DNA from: DASZVB01 sp035545855
GTDB lineage: Bacteria; Myxococcota_A; Polyangia; Polyangiales; Polyangiaceae
NCBI GenBank assembly: GCA_035545855.1
Contig: DASZXK010000128.1
Location: 1 to 64,000 of the forward strand
Length of the DNA stretch: 64,000 bases
Reading direction: 5' to 3'
Shown: one piece after another, positions 34,346-42,358 of the stretch
Numbering within the stretch: the first letter of the stretch is position 1
Layout: each line of letters begins with the position of its first letter
Notes under the pieces: generated by a model
What the model saw: only the letters and a program-made list of their open reading frames with translations
Databases searched by the model: none
Told to the model about the DNA's origin: nothing
Position numbers and translations under genes: made by a program

Positions 34346-34351
34346 TAGGCT
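34346..34351 (+). promoter_or_regulatory. candidate -10 hexamer TAGGCT, 7 nt before the start codon
   Basis: It ends 7 nt before the ATG at 34359. The same hexamer at the same spacing precedes 35045 and, at 8 nt, 54634. Confidence 0.4.
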
Positions 34352-34358
34352 CGGGACG

Positions 34359-34973
34359 ATGTCGATCGTCCGCTTCATGCTCGTCGTGGCTCTCGGGAGC
34401 CTCGGAGCGGCGTGTGGCTCGTCGGACTCGGGAGGGCTCTCGTTCAGCGGTCCGTCGCAGGGCGGGACAGCGTCCGGAGGAGCGTCCTCCGGGAATGGCG
34501 ACGCGAGCGCGGGAGGCGCTCCCTCCGGGACCAGCGGCGCGAACGCGGGAGGCGCGACACCGGACGGCAGCGGCGGAACGCCTTCGCCTTCGGGTGGCGC
34601 GAACGCCGGTGGAGCGGCCTCGGGAGGCGGCTCGGCGGGGAGCGCCGCGGCCGACGCCGGCGTCGGGGGAGAAGCGGCGACCGGAAGCGGCGGCGCACCC
34701 GTCGTGTTTCCGCACGGCGGCGTGATCTCCGCGCAGTGTGCCGACTGCGCGACGGCGAACTGTCAGGCCGAGGCCCGGGTCTGTCAGGCGGACGCGGAGT
34801 GCTGGGCCATGGGGACCTGCATCACGACCTGCGTCTTTCCGCCCCAGTGCGCGCTCTGCCTCACGGCGAGTCAGCAGGCAGCCTCCGAGTTCAACTCGCT
34901 CGAATGCTGCACGAGCCAGAAGTGCGGCGTGCTGTGTCCGTCGTTGAACGGCGGCGTCATCGGCTGCCCATAG
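34359..34973 (+). CDS. Gly/Ser-rich lipoprotein with C-terminal Cys cluster
   Basis: 204 aa. The signal and lipobox (SLGAACGSS) lead to a long Gly/Ala/Ser linker to about residue 118. The C-terminal 85 residues hold 12 cysteines (CADCATANC; CQADAECWAMGTCITTC; CALC; CCTSQKCGVLC). It resembles other linker-plus-knob lipoproteins in this window, but the knob is of no recognised family; such Cys-rich knobs are typical of Polyangia surface proteins. It is divergent from the GT-C-like gene. Confidence 0.75.
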   Translation: MSIVRFMLVVALGSLGAACGSSDSGGLSFSGPSQGGTASGGASSGNGDASAGGAPSGTSGANAGGATPDGSGGTPSPSGGANAGGAASGGGSAGSAAADAGVGGEAATGSGGAPVVFPHGGVISAQCADCATANCQAEARVCQADAECWAMGTCITTCVFPPQCALCLTASQQAASEFNSLECCTSQKCGVLCPSLNGGVIGCP

Positions 34974-35031
34974 GGACGTCCCCCGAGCGGCGGCGCGGGT
35001 GACGGCACGTGCCGCCCGGACGGCGAGCGTG

Positions 35032-35037
35032 TAGGCT
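35032..35037 (+). promoter_or_regulatory. candidate -10 hexamer TAGGCT, 7 nt before the start codon
   Basis: It ends 7 nt before the ATG at 35045 and no Shine-Dalgarno sequence intervenes. Confidence 0.4.
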
Positions 35038-35044
35038 CCCGCAC

Positions 35045-35476
35045 ATGCTGGCCGAACGGATCAAGACGCAGATGCTCGCGGCACTGAAGGCCGGGCGATC
35101 TCTGGAGAAGGAAATTCTCCGGGTCGCGCTCGGCGAGATCCAGACCGTGGAAGCCCGCAAGGGTTCGCTGACGGACGAGGAGTCGCAGGCGATCGTGAAG
35201 AAGCTCGTGAAGTCGAACCGGGAGACGCTCGAAGCCGCGACGGACCCTGCGCAGAAGAAGACCCTCGGTGAAGAGATCGCGATCCTCGAGGCCCTGCTCC
35301 CGCAGAAGCTCGACGAAGCGGGTCTCCGCGCGGCGCTCGCGCCGGAGCTCGAACGGATCCGCGCCGCCGCGAACGACGGACAGGCGACGGGCATCGCGAT
35401 GAAGGCGCTGAAGACCCAGGGCGCCGAGGTGGACGGAAAGCTCGTCGGCGAGATCGTGAAGAAGCTTCGGGCATGA
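35045..35476 (+). CDS. GatB/YqeY domain-containing protein
   Basis: 143 aa, the usual YqeY length. It is helical, with LAERIKTQMLAALKAG, EEIAILEALLPQKLDEAGLR and GIAMKALKTQGAEVDGKLVG, all typical of the stand-alone YqeY family related to the tRNA-binding tail of GatB. Role uncertain; a tRNA-linked function is proposed for the family. The ATG at 35045 is chosen because the conserved start MLAERIK follows. The stop overlaps the next gene by ATGA. Confidence 0.9.
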   Translation: MLAERIKTQMLAALKAGRSLEKEILRVALGEIQTVEARKGSLTDEESQAIVKKLVKSNRETLEAATDPAQKKTLGEEIAILEALLPQKLDEAGLRAALAPELERIRAAANDGQATGIAMKALKTQGAEVDGKLVGEIVKKLRA

Positions 35477-36369
35477 GCCATCCCCGGGAGCTTTCCGCTG
35501 CACTCGCGTTCGGCGCGGCGACGGCGCTCGCGGCCGTGAATGCCGCCGCGGACGACCCGACGACGACTCCCGCGCCTTCGACGGGAACGCCTGCCGAGCC
35601 CGCGCCCCGAGCCGCTCCCCCACCTCCGCCGGCCGCCGGCGCGCCCCCGCCCGTGGTCGAGGTCGGTCGCGCGCCGCCGTCGGAAGCCGATCGGAGCGAA
35701 GCGGTGGTGACGGGAGCGGAACCGCCGGTCCCCGCGGGACAGCCGCCCGCGCCCCTCGAGCCGGAGGAGCCGGAAGGCACGCCCCGAAAGGGGACCCTCC
35801 CGAGCTACTTCATCGGACTCGCCGGAGGATTCTCCTCGTTCAGGCCGAGCGCGGAGAGCCGTGGTGGGATCGGAGGAGGAGGAGGCATCGGCCTCTCCGC
35901 GGGGCTCGCCCTCTGGGATCAGCTGACGCTCGCGATCGGGTTCGGCCGGCTCATCTACGACGACAAGCGATCGTTCCAGGACCTGGTCGTCGAGTGCCAG
36001 TCCGTCGGCGGAACGCCCGTGGGGTGCAGTAACCCCGAGGAACGCTCGTCCGTCGTCGCGGCGACGTACTTCGACTTCGACGTCGGGTACCAGACGCGGT
36101 TCCGACCCGGCAAGAGCGTCTCTCTCGTCCCCGGCGCCTTCGTCGGCTACCTCGCGACTCCGGGTGGCGTGAAGCGCGGGGTGCAGTGCGACGACTGCGC
36201 CGAATACGACGTCCCGGGCGTGAGCGCGAAGGGCGCTTACGTCGGCCCGTCCTTCAAGGTCACGTTCGGGAGGAAGGGCAGCATCGCGGTCGGCGTCCGC
36301 TCGCAGATCATGCTGACCGGTGATCTCGCCCACATGACGCTCATCGGCGTCGAGGGCGGCGCGCCGTAG
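35473..36369 (+). CDS. outer-membrane beta-barrel-like protein
   Basis: 298 aa. A short hydrophobic start (LSAALAFGAATALAAVNAAA) acts as signal peptide, then a Pro/Ala-rich region to about residue 105. The remainder has alternating polar/hydrophobic strands and Gly/aromatic turns (YFIGLAGGFSSFRPS; ATYFDFDVGYQTRF; GAYVGPSFKVTFGRKG), as in small outer-membrane barrels. A CxxC (CDDC) lies in a predicted loop. It is translationally coupled to the YqeY gene. Confidence 0.7.
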   Translation: MSHPRELSAALAFGAATALAAVNAAADDPTTTPAPSTGTPAEPAPRAAPPPPPAAGAPPPVVEVGRAPPSEADRSEAVVTGAEPPVPAGQPPAPLEPEEPEGTPRKGTLPSYFIGLAGGFSSFRPSAESRGGIGGGGGIGLSAGLALWDQLTLAIGFGRLIYDDKRSFQDLVVECQSVGGTPVGCSNPEERSSVVAATYFDFDVGYQTRFRPGKSVSLVPGAFVGYLATPGGVKRGVQCDDCAEYDVPGVSAKGAYVGPSFKVTFGRKGSIAVGVRSQIMLTGDLAHMTLIGVEGGAP

Positions 36370-36377
36370 CCTGGGGC

Positions 36378-37070
36378 TCAGTCCGAACTTCTCGACTGGA
36401 CGGGCCGGAACGGGTGCAGGAACGCGGCGAGACTGCCGGGGTTCCGCGTCTGGAGGAGGAGCGTGCCGCTCCCGGAGAAATCGCAGACGAGGCCCTCTCC
36501 GCTGAAGAACAGCCCCTTCATGCCGCCGAACGGGCGAACGCGGTAGGAGAGCCCCTCCGTGAACGCGACGATGTGCCCGGTGTCCGCGGTGTACCCCTCG
36601 GCGCCGACCTGGACCTCGTGGATGGCTCCGTAGCTCCCGAAGAAGACCGTTCCCGGTCCCGTCACCTTCAGGAGGAAGAAGCCGACCCCGCCGAAGAAGC
36701 TCCGGACCCCGCCCCATTTCGTGTCCAGCACGAGGCCGTCTCCGATCCCCGCGAGGTACGCGCCGCTCTGGAGGTAGAAGCTCTCCCCCGGGGCGAGGGT
36801 GCGGCTCTTCAGGTCCCCTTCCGCCGGCGGCGCGAGGAGGAGCTGCGAGCCGGCAGCTCCGGCAGTGAACGTGTTCTGGAACAGGGATTCCCCGCCGAGC
36901 ATCTTTCGCTTCGCGGCGGCGAGGAGACCGCCGCGCATGGACGTCTCCACGGAGACGTCCGCGCTCATCGCGACCATGGCGCCGGATTCGGCCACGATCC
37001 GTTCGCCCGGCGCCTCGAACGTGATGCGGAGCATCGCGAAGTTCGGCGCGTCGATGATCTCTGGCTTCAT
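36378..37070 (-). CDS. AIM24 family protein (third gene of triplet)
   Basis: 230 aa with the TIGR00266/AIM24 fold throughout: AESGAMVAMSADV, KRKMLGGESLFQNTFTA, AYLAGIGDGLVLDTKWGG, TGPGTVFFGSYGAIHEV, DTGHIVAFTEGL and MKGLFFSGEGLVCDFSGSG. It is a double beta-solenoid protein of unsettled function (mitochondrial biogenesis in yeast). It is 1 bp after the previous AIM24 gene, in a three-gene operon. Confidence 0.93.
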   Translation of the reverse strand: MKPEIIDAPNFAMLRITFEAPGERIVAESGAMVAMSADVSVETSMRGGLLAAAKRKMLGGESLFQNTFTAGAAGSQLLLAPPAEGDLKSRTLAPGESFYLQSGAYLAGIGDGLVLDTKWGGVRSFFGGVGFFLLKVTGPGTVFFGSYGAIHEVQVGAEGYTADTGHIVAFTEGLSYRVRPFGGMKGLFFSGEGLVCDFSGSGTLLLQTRNPGSLAAFLHPFRPVQSRSSD

Positions 37071-37071
37071 G

Positions 37072-37755
37072 TCACGCCTGCCTCGGCGGGAGGTTCCGCC
37101 CGACCGCGCTGCCGTACTCCGTCGGGTTCCGGCTCTGGAGATAGAGCCGGCCGCGGCCCGAAACCCGGAGCACGAACCCCTCGCCCGAGAGGAACGAAGC
37201 GATGAGGCCCGGACTCGCCGTCGTGACCTCGTAGCGGATGCCGGACGTGAACGCGACGAGGTGCCCGGTGTCCACGATGAGCTCGCCGTCGAGATCGATC
37301 GTCTCGACCGCCCCGAACGCGTTCAGGAGCACGGGCCCCGCGCCCGTCGCGTGGAGGAAGAACAGGGACTCACCGGAGAAGAACCCCTTCATGCCCTGCC
37401 ATTTCGTGTCCAGCATCACCGAGTCCGGGGCGGCCACGTAGGAGGAGCCCTGGATGAAGAGGTCCGCCCCGGGCGAGACCGGGTGGACGATCATGTCCCC
37501 CGTCAGCGCGGGCGCGAGCGTCACGTGCCCGGGTCCCCCGGTCGCCGTGAACGTGTTCGTGAAGAAGCTCTCTCCGCCGAGCATCGCGCGCCGGAGTCCC
37601 TTCAGGAACCCGCCCTGCGAGCGGGCGCTCGTGTAAACCGCGATGTTCCGCGTCATGCTGATCATCGCGGACGCCTCGGCGCGGACCGTCTCGTTCGGCG
37701 CGAGGTGAACGACGGCGAGCGTGTGCGCGGGGCGGTACTGAACCTCGAACTGCAT
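37072..37755 (-). CDS. AIM24 family protein (second gene of triplet)
   Basis: 227 aa, beginning MQFEVQYRPAHTLAVVHL. Same motifs as its neighbours: AEASAMISMTRNI, RAMLGGESFFTNTFTATGG, DSVMLDTKWQGMKG, VDTGHLVAFTSGI and SGEGFVLRVSGRG. It lies 4 bp after the first gene of the triplet and 1 bp before the third. Confidence 0.93.
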   Translation of the reverse strand: MQFEVQYRPAHTLAVVHLAPNETVRAEASAMISMTRNIAVYTSARSQGGFLKGLRRAMLGGESFFTNTFTATGGPGHVTLAPALTGDMIVHPVSPGADLFIQGSSYVAAPDSVMLDTKWQGMKGFFSGESLFFLHATGAGPVLLNAFGAVETIDLDGELIVDTGHLVAFTSGIRYEVTTASPGLIASFLSGEGFVLRVSGRGRLYLQSRNPTEYGSAVGRNLPPRQA

Positions 37756-37759
37756 GCGA

Positions 37760-38455
37760 TCACCCGGGGAGCAGCGGAGTCAGCCAGGAAACGAGGGCGC
37801 CGAGGTTCCGGGACTGCACGTACACCGTGCCCCGGCCGGAGAACTCGCACACGAGCCCCTCTCCGGAGAACAGGAAGGATTTCACCCCGCCGACGCTCCG
37901 GACCCTGAAGTCGAGAGTGCCGTCGAACGCGACGATGTGCCCCGTGTCGACGACGAAGCGGCCGTCCACCGGGATCTCCGTGATGCCGCCGTAGCTGTTC
38001 ACGAAGACCTCTCCGTCCCCCACGCATTCGAGGAGGACGAGCCCCTCCCCGCCGAGCAGCGTGCGGAGCCCGCCGAAGCGGACCCGCGTGTCCACGTCCC
38101 CCGTGCTCGCGAGGTAGCTGCCCCGCTGGACGAAGAGGCGGCGCCCACCGGAGAGCGTCTTCTGGACGATGTGCCCCGAGAGCGACGGCGCGACGACGAC
38201 CTCTCCACCCGCCGGGCCGCCGAACTCGTTCACGAACATCGTCTCCCCGCCGATGAATTTCCGGACGAGGGCGACGAAGAACGCGACGATGACGCGGAAG
38301 AAACCCGCGCGCCGGCCGGCGTTCAGCCGGGTCTTCATCTCGAGTGCGGGCGTCCGGGTCACCATCGCGCCGGCCTCCGCCTGGACGGACTCCCCGGCGG
38401 CCAGCGTGACCCGCAGCCAGGCGAAGACAGGACCGTGCTCGACGCGATATTGCAA
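37760..38455 (-). CDS. AIM24 family protein (first gene of triplet), TTG start
   Basis: 231 aa. I place the start at TTG 38455 because LQYRVEHGPVFAWLRV aligns residue for residue with the ATG-started MQFEVQYRP of the next paralogue. An ATG at 38518 would add 21 unrelated residues and overlap the divergent gene. Motifs: AEAGAMVTRTPAL, KFIGGETMFVNEFGGP, GSYLASTGDVDTRVRFGG, VDTGHIVAFDGTL and FSGEGLVCEFSGRG. A hydrophobic insert (FFRVIVAFFVALVRKF) before the GGE motif is distinctive. Confidence 0.9.
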   Translation of the reverse strand: MQYRVEHGPVFAWLRVTLAAGESVQAEAGAMVTRTPALEMKTRLNAGRRAGFFRVIVAFFVALVRKFIGGETMFVNEFGGPAGGEVVVAPSLSGHIVQKTLSGGRRLFVQRGSYLASTGDVDTRVRFGGLRTLLGGEGLVLLECVGDGEVFVNSYGGITEIPVDGRFVVDTGHIVAFDGTLDFRVRSVGGVKSFLFSGEGLVCEFSGRGTVYVQSRNLGALVSWLTPLLPG

Positions 38456-38516
38456 GCGGAAGACCCTCGTCCCATCCTCGCCTCCTCGGCGTCCCGTGGC
38501 AAGGAGTCCCGAGTCC

Positions 38517-39392
38517 ATGGAACGACGAGACCCGCCCGAGCCGAGCCCGACGGACCCGAGGAGCCTCCCCGCGGCGGACGGCACGCCCGAGACGACCGGC
38601 TTCCAGATGAGCGGAAAGCGCGTCGCGGTGGAGCTCGCGCTCGTCGTCGGGGTGCTCGTCGGGCTCGTCGGGGGCGTCCTCGGGCTCTCTCGCTGGGTCG
38701 CGACGCGGTACGCGGCCTCCGTTCCGCTGGACGTCGACCGGACGTTCGGCGAGCAGACGTCGCGCCTCCTCGCCACGACGTCACCGCTCTGTGACGATCC
38801 GGCGGCGCAGGCCTACGTGGAGCGCATCGCGGCGCCGCTCGTGACGGCCCTCGCCGATCCGCGGTTTTCGTTCTCCTTCGTCGTCGCGGACGACCCGGAA
38901 GTGAACGCCTTCGCGCTGCCCGGGGGTTTCGTCACGGTGAACCGGGGCCTCCTCGAATCGGCGGAGAGCGGCGATGAAGTCGCCGCCGTGCTCGCGCACG
39001 AGCTCACTCACGTCACGCGACGGCACTCGACGGTGCGCCTCCTCCGCGAGCTCGGAGCGACCGCGGTGCTGAGCGGGCTCTTCGGCGGCACCGACGTCGC
39101 GGTGCCGGCGAAGGCGCTCCACGACTTCCTGAGCACCGCCTACGATCGCGACCAGGAACGCGAAGCGGACGAAGGCGGACTCGCCGTCCTTCGCCGCGCA
39201 AACATCGACCCGCGCGGCATGGCGCGCTTCTTCGATCGCCTCGCGAAGACCTCCGCGACGCCGCCGGCGCTCCTCTCCACCCATCCGGACCCGGGCGATC
39301 GGGCCGAAAATGCGCGAAAGGCCGTCGTTCCCGGCCGCACCTACGCGACGCTTCCGGCTCCGCCGCGGCCGTTCGCCTGTAAAAAGCCGTAA
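38517..39392 (+). CDS. membrane-anchored M48 family metalloprotease
   Basis: 291 aa. One transmembrane helix near residues 38-60 (LALVVGVLVGLVGGVLGL) precedes a periplasmic M48 domain: NAFALPGGFVTVNRGLLE, then the zinc motif AHELTHVTRRH (HExxH) and the third-ligand region READEGGLAVL. The end reads LLSTHPDPGDRAENARK, as in BepA/Oma1/HtpX-type proteases. Likely envelope protein quality control. The ATG at 38517 has an AAGGAG site. A protease-inhibitor lipoprotein is encoded 122 bp downstream on the same strand. Confidence 0.93.
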   Translation: MERRDPPEPSPTDPRSLPAADGTPETTGFQMSGKRVAVELALVVGVLVGLVGGVLGLSRWVATRYAASVPLDVDRTFGEQTSRLLATTSPLCDDPAAQAYVERIAAPLVTALADPRFSFSFVVADDPEVNAFALPGGFVTVNRGLLESAESGDEVAAVLAHELTHVTRRHSTVRLLRELGATAVLSGLFGGTDVAVPAKALHDFLSTAYDRDQEREADEGGLAVLRRANIDPRGMARFFDRLAKTSATPPALLSTHPDPGDRAENARKAVVPGRTYATLPAPPRPFACKKP

Positions 39393-39514
39393 GAGGCCTG
39401 ACTCCACGGCCCCGATCTGTGCCACCCGTGCCAAGATCGGCGTCGAGACTCCGGCCAGTTCCGGTGCCAGAGCTGGCACGGGTCCTGCTCCTTCTTTCCG
39501 TCGAGGTGAAGCCC

Positions 39515-40426
39515 ATGACCCCCGCTCGCTCCGTCCGAACCCTGGTCCCGGTCGCGCTGTCGTCCCTGGCCCTGGCCCTCGCCGTCGGCTGCGGAGGGTC
39601 GAGCTCGAGCGGCACCGGCTCCACGCTGAAGGTGAAGCCCGGAGACCCTTGCGCCGCCGCGAATCAGAAGGCACCCGCCGCGGACGGCTGCAACACCTGC
39701 ACGTGCACCGAGGGTTCCTGGGCCTGCACGGAGATGGCCTGTCTCGCCGACGGAGGCTCGCCGCCGCCGCCCGTCTGCACGCCAGGGACGACGAAGCCGG
39801 CGGGCGACACCTGCAACACCTGCACGTGCAACGCGAGCGGGGACGAGTGGCTCTGCACCCGAACCGCGTGCACCGTGTGCAACCCCGGGCAGACGACGAA
39901 CGACGGGTGCAACGCCTGCTCGTGCGTCGACGGTCAGTGGGCCTGCACGGATCGCGCGTGTCCGCCGCCGGCGTGCATCGACGGTGAGACGAAGAAGATG
40001 GATTGCAACACGTGCACGTGCAGCGGCGGCGTGTGGGCCTGCACGAAGATCGGCTGTCCGCCGCCCGTCTGCACGAACGGGGACACGAAGTACGACGGCT
40101 GCAACATGTGTAGCTGCATGAACGGCGCGTGGGGCTGCACGACGAAGGCGTGCCCCCCGGCCGAAGACGCCGGCTCCGCACCGAAGGGCTGCGGCGGGTG
40201 GCTCGGGGACACGTGCTCGGACGCCGAGTACTGCGCCTACGAGGACGGTCAGCTCTGTGGCGCGGCCGACGCTTCCTCCTTCTGCAAACCGCGCCCCTTC
40301 GCGTGCGACGCCGTGTACGACCCCGTCTGCGGCTGCGACCAGAAGACGTACGGGAACGCCTGCGAAGCCGCGATGGCCGGAACGGGCGTCCACACGAAGG
40401 GCCCCTGCGTCACCGGCACGTTCTGA
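39515..40426 (+). CDS. lipoprotein with five pacifastin-like domains and a Kazal domain
   Basis: 303 aa. The signal and lipobox (LALALAVGCGG) are followed by five repeats of the pacifastin inhibitor pattern C-x9-12-CNxCxC-x-G-x-C-T-x3-C: CNTCTCTEGSWACTEMAC; CNTCTCNASGDEWLCTRTAC; CNACSCVDGQWACTDRAC; CNTCTCSGGVWACTKIGC; CNMCSCMNGAWGCTTKAC. The C-terminus has a Kazal-like inhibitor core, CDAVYDPVCGCDQKTYGNAC. Both are serine-protease inhibitor folds known mainly from animals. Inhibition is predicted, not shown. The ATG at 39515 follows a GAGGTGAAG site. Confidence 0.85.
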   Translation: MTPARSVRTLVPVALSSLALALAVGCGGSSSSGTGSTLKVKPGDPCAAANQKAPAADGCNTCTCTEGSWACTEMACLADGGSPPPPVCTPGTTKPAGDTCNTCTCNASGDEWLCTRTACTVCNPGQTTNDGCNACSCVDGQWACTDRACPPPACIDGETKKMDCNTCTCSGGVWACTKIGCPPPVCTNGDTKYDGCNMCSCMNGAWGCTTKACPPAEDAGSAPKGCGGWLGDTCSDAEYCAYEDGQLCGAADASSFCKPRPFACDAVYDPVCGCDQKTYGNACEAAMAGTGVHTKGPCVTGTF

Positions 40427-40482
40427 GGCCCGAAATGCGGGCCCCCTTCCCCCGGGAAGATCCGTCTGCGAGACTCTCGTGA

Positions 40483-41433
40483 ATGGATCTTCCCCAGGCA
40501 GAAGGTCTGAAGCCGATCCTCGAGCGCTGGGCGCGGCTCCTCGCACGGTCCGGCCCCGACCTCGGCGAGCGGCCGCTGGTGCTCCCGAACGCGGAATTCT
40601 TCCCTGACCGCTTCACGAAGGATCCCGCGTCCGCCGGGCGCCTCGTGGAACGGATGCTCGGGCACGCGGGGATGACGGACGTGCCCCTCGCGGTCCGCGT
40701 CGTCTCGGAAGAGGGGCCGGAAGCGCCGCACGAGGGAGGCTGCGCGAGCGGGTGCCAGGTGCCGGCCGCGCTCGCCGGCGAGGTCCCGCGCCTCGTGGAC
40801 GACGGGGACGGGTGGATCCTCCAGATCCCGGCGTTCGAGCTCGAGCACGCCGTGGTGCTCACGACGATGATCGCCCGCGCCCTCGGGCACGTCTTCCTGA
40901 TGGAAACGCTGCCCGACGGCGGCCGGATCGAGGCCCCGGCCGATCTCACGGCCGACTACGCCGCGGTCGCGCTCGGCCTCGGACCGCTGCTCCTCGAGGG
41001 CGCGCACATCTACACGAAGAGCTGCGGCGGTCCGTCGGTGTCGCAGGTGACGCGCGCCGGGCTCGCCGAGCTCGCGCTCACGACGGCACTCTTCGCGGAA
41101 ACGACGCGGCAGCCGCTCCGGCGCGCTCTTTCGTTGCTCTCCACGACGCAGACCGCGGCGCTCTCCGACGCGCACGCGTTCGTGAAGGAGCGCACCGGAC
41201 TCGTCGCGCTCCTCCGAGAAGATCCGGAGCGAGTCGCCCATGGCGACTACTCGCTCGAGGCCGACACGCCCTGGCTGCTCCGGGTGTTCGGAAGGAAGTC
41301 GGCCTCGGAAGAGGAACGCCTGCTGACGCGCCTCGCGCCGACCCCTCCCCCGAAGCCCAGAGCTCCCGACCCCGTCCGGGACGAGCTCCGCGCTCTGGTC
41401 GACGAAGCCTTCGCCGAAGATCCCGCGGAGTGA
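40483..41433 (+). CDS. conserved hypothetical protein, cytosolic
   Basis: 316 aa, no signal peptide or membrane helix. Features: RPLVLPNAEFFPDRFTKDPA near the N-terminus, a CASGCQV cysteine pair near residue 90, an Ala/Leu-rich helical centre (LTADYAAVALGLGPLLLEGA) and a Pro/Arg-rich end. I do not recognise a family. It is on its own promoter after the inhibitor gene and converges on the next gene with 6 bp between stops. Confidence 0.65.
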   Translation: MDLPQAEGLKPILERWARLLARSGPDLGERPLVLPNAEFFPDRFTKDPASAGRLVERMLGHAGMTDVPLAVRVVSEEGPEAPHEGGCASGCQVPAALAGEVPRLVDDGDGWILQIPAFELEHAVVLTTMIARALGHVFLMETLPDGGRIEAPADLTADYAAVALGLGPLLLEGAHIYTKSCGGPSVSQVTRAGLAELALTTALFAETTRQPLRRALSLLSTTQTAALSDAHAFVKERTGLVALLREDPERVAHGDYSLEADTPWLLRVFGRKSASEEERLLTRLAPTPPPKPRAPDPVRDELRALVDEAFAEDPAE

Positions 41434-41439
41434 GCGGAC

Positions 41440-42072
41440 CTAGTCCTTCTTCTTCTGTTTCTCGGGCGCAGCGCTCGCCGTCTTCTTCTCGTCCTTGCCC
41501 TTCTGGGCCTTCTCGTCCTTGGCCTTCTGGGCCTTCTCGTCCTTGCTCTTCTGGGCCTTCTCGTCCTTGCCCTTCGCGTCCGCTTCGTCGTCGTCCTTCG
41601 CGGCGGAGCCGGCCTTCGAATCGTCGAGCGCGCCCCAGTCCGTCTTGTCCCGGCTGGCGGACGGTGCAGCCTCGAGGATCTCCTTCTTCAGGGCCGCGAG
41701 CTCCTTCACGACGCGATCCGGGCGGTCGTCCCCGCAGTCCTTGAAGGAGTTTTCGTTCGTCGCCGAGTTCTCGAGGCACGTCGCCTCTATGGAGAGCGTG
41801 CCTCCGCCCGTCTCGATGTGGAACGAGTACTTGTACGAGAGGCGCGGCACGCTCGAGACGGCCACCTGCTTCTCGCGCGTGTCGAGCGCGTGCGTCGCGG
41901 AGTCCGACGCGCGCGTCACGTAGCCGAGCCGCTCGGCTCCGGTGCGCGCCGCGGCGAAGAACGAATCCTCGGAGTACTTCGTCTCCTCGTGTACCGGCGT
42001 GTACGTCGTCATGTTCGCGCCGCCGCACGCCACGACGAGAGGCGCGAGGAGCAGCAGGAGCTCGGTCCGCAT
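41440..42072 (-). CDS. lipoprotein with KDEKAQK repeat tail
   Basis: 210 aa. The signal and lipobox (LLLLLAPLVVACGG) lead to a domain of about 120 residues (VPRLSYKYSFHIETGGGTL) with two cysteines. From about residue 165 the tail is charged and repetitive, with KDEKAQK units followed by S, A or G, each encoded by near-identical 24-bp DNA between 41490 and 41580. No family is recognised. It is preceded by a TAGCCT hexamer 8 nt before the ATG. Confidence 0.75.
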   Translation of the reverse strand: MRTELLLLLAPLVVACGGANMTTYTPVHEETKYSEDSFFAAARTGAERLGYVTRASDSATHALDTREKQVAVSSVPRLSYKYSFHIETGGGTLSIEATCLENSATNENSFKDCGDDRPDRVVKELAALKKEILEAAPSASRDKTDWGALDDSKAGSAAKDDDEADAKGKDEKAQKSKDEKAQKAKDEKAQKGKDEKKTASAAPEKQKKKD

Positions 42073-42080
42073 GGGGCGCC

Positions 42081-42086
42081 AGGCTA
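42081..42086 (-). promoter_or_regulatory. candidate -10 hexamer TAGCCT, 8 nt before the start codon
   Basis: On the minus strand TAGCCT is followed by an 8-nt GC stretch and the ATG at 42072. There is no ribosome-binding site. Confidence 0.35.
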
Positions 42087-42158
42087 CACGGAGACGCCGT
42101 GGCCAAGGAACCGGGAGGCGCCCGAAAATCGGTGTGCTAGATTCAGGGCTCTCTTACT

Positions 42159-42326
42159 TTGCGGGGCTTCATCGAGATACCTCGGGCACGGGTCGGGCGC
42201 TTGGCGACGCTCTCGGCCCTCGTCTGCCTCGACGCGACGCGCCCCGCGCTCGCCGAGGGTCCCGCGGCTCCGACGGCACCGCCATTTTCGGCGGACACTG
42301 CGCAGGCGTCGCCCGCGACGCCGTAG
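42159..42326 (+). CDS. possible 55-aa exported peptide
   Basis: A TTG start gives MRGFIEIPRARVGRLATLSALVC... with an Arg-containing N-region, a weak hydrophobic core ending ATRPALA, and an Ala/Pro/Thr tail ending ASPATP. Codon third positions are GC-rich in this frame. There is no recognisable family. It sits between the KDEKAQK lipoprotein and the DTW gene, where otherwise nothing is visible. Weak call. Confidence 0.3.
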   Translation: MRGFIEIPRARVGRLATLSALVCLDATRPALAEGPAAPTAPPFSADTAQASPATP

Positions 42327-42358
42327 CCACCCGCGCGGCGCCCCGCTAGGAGAACGGC

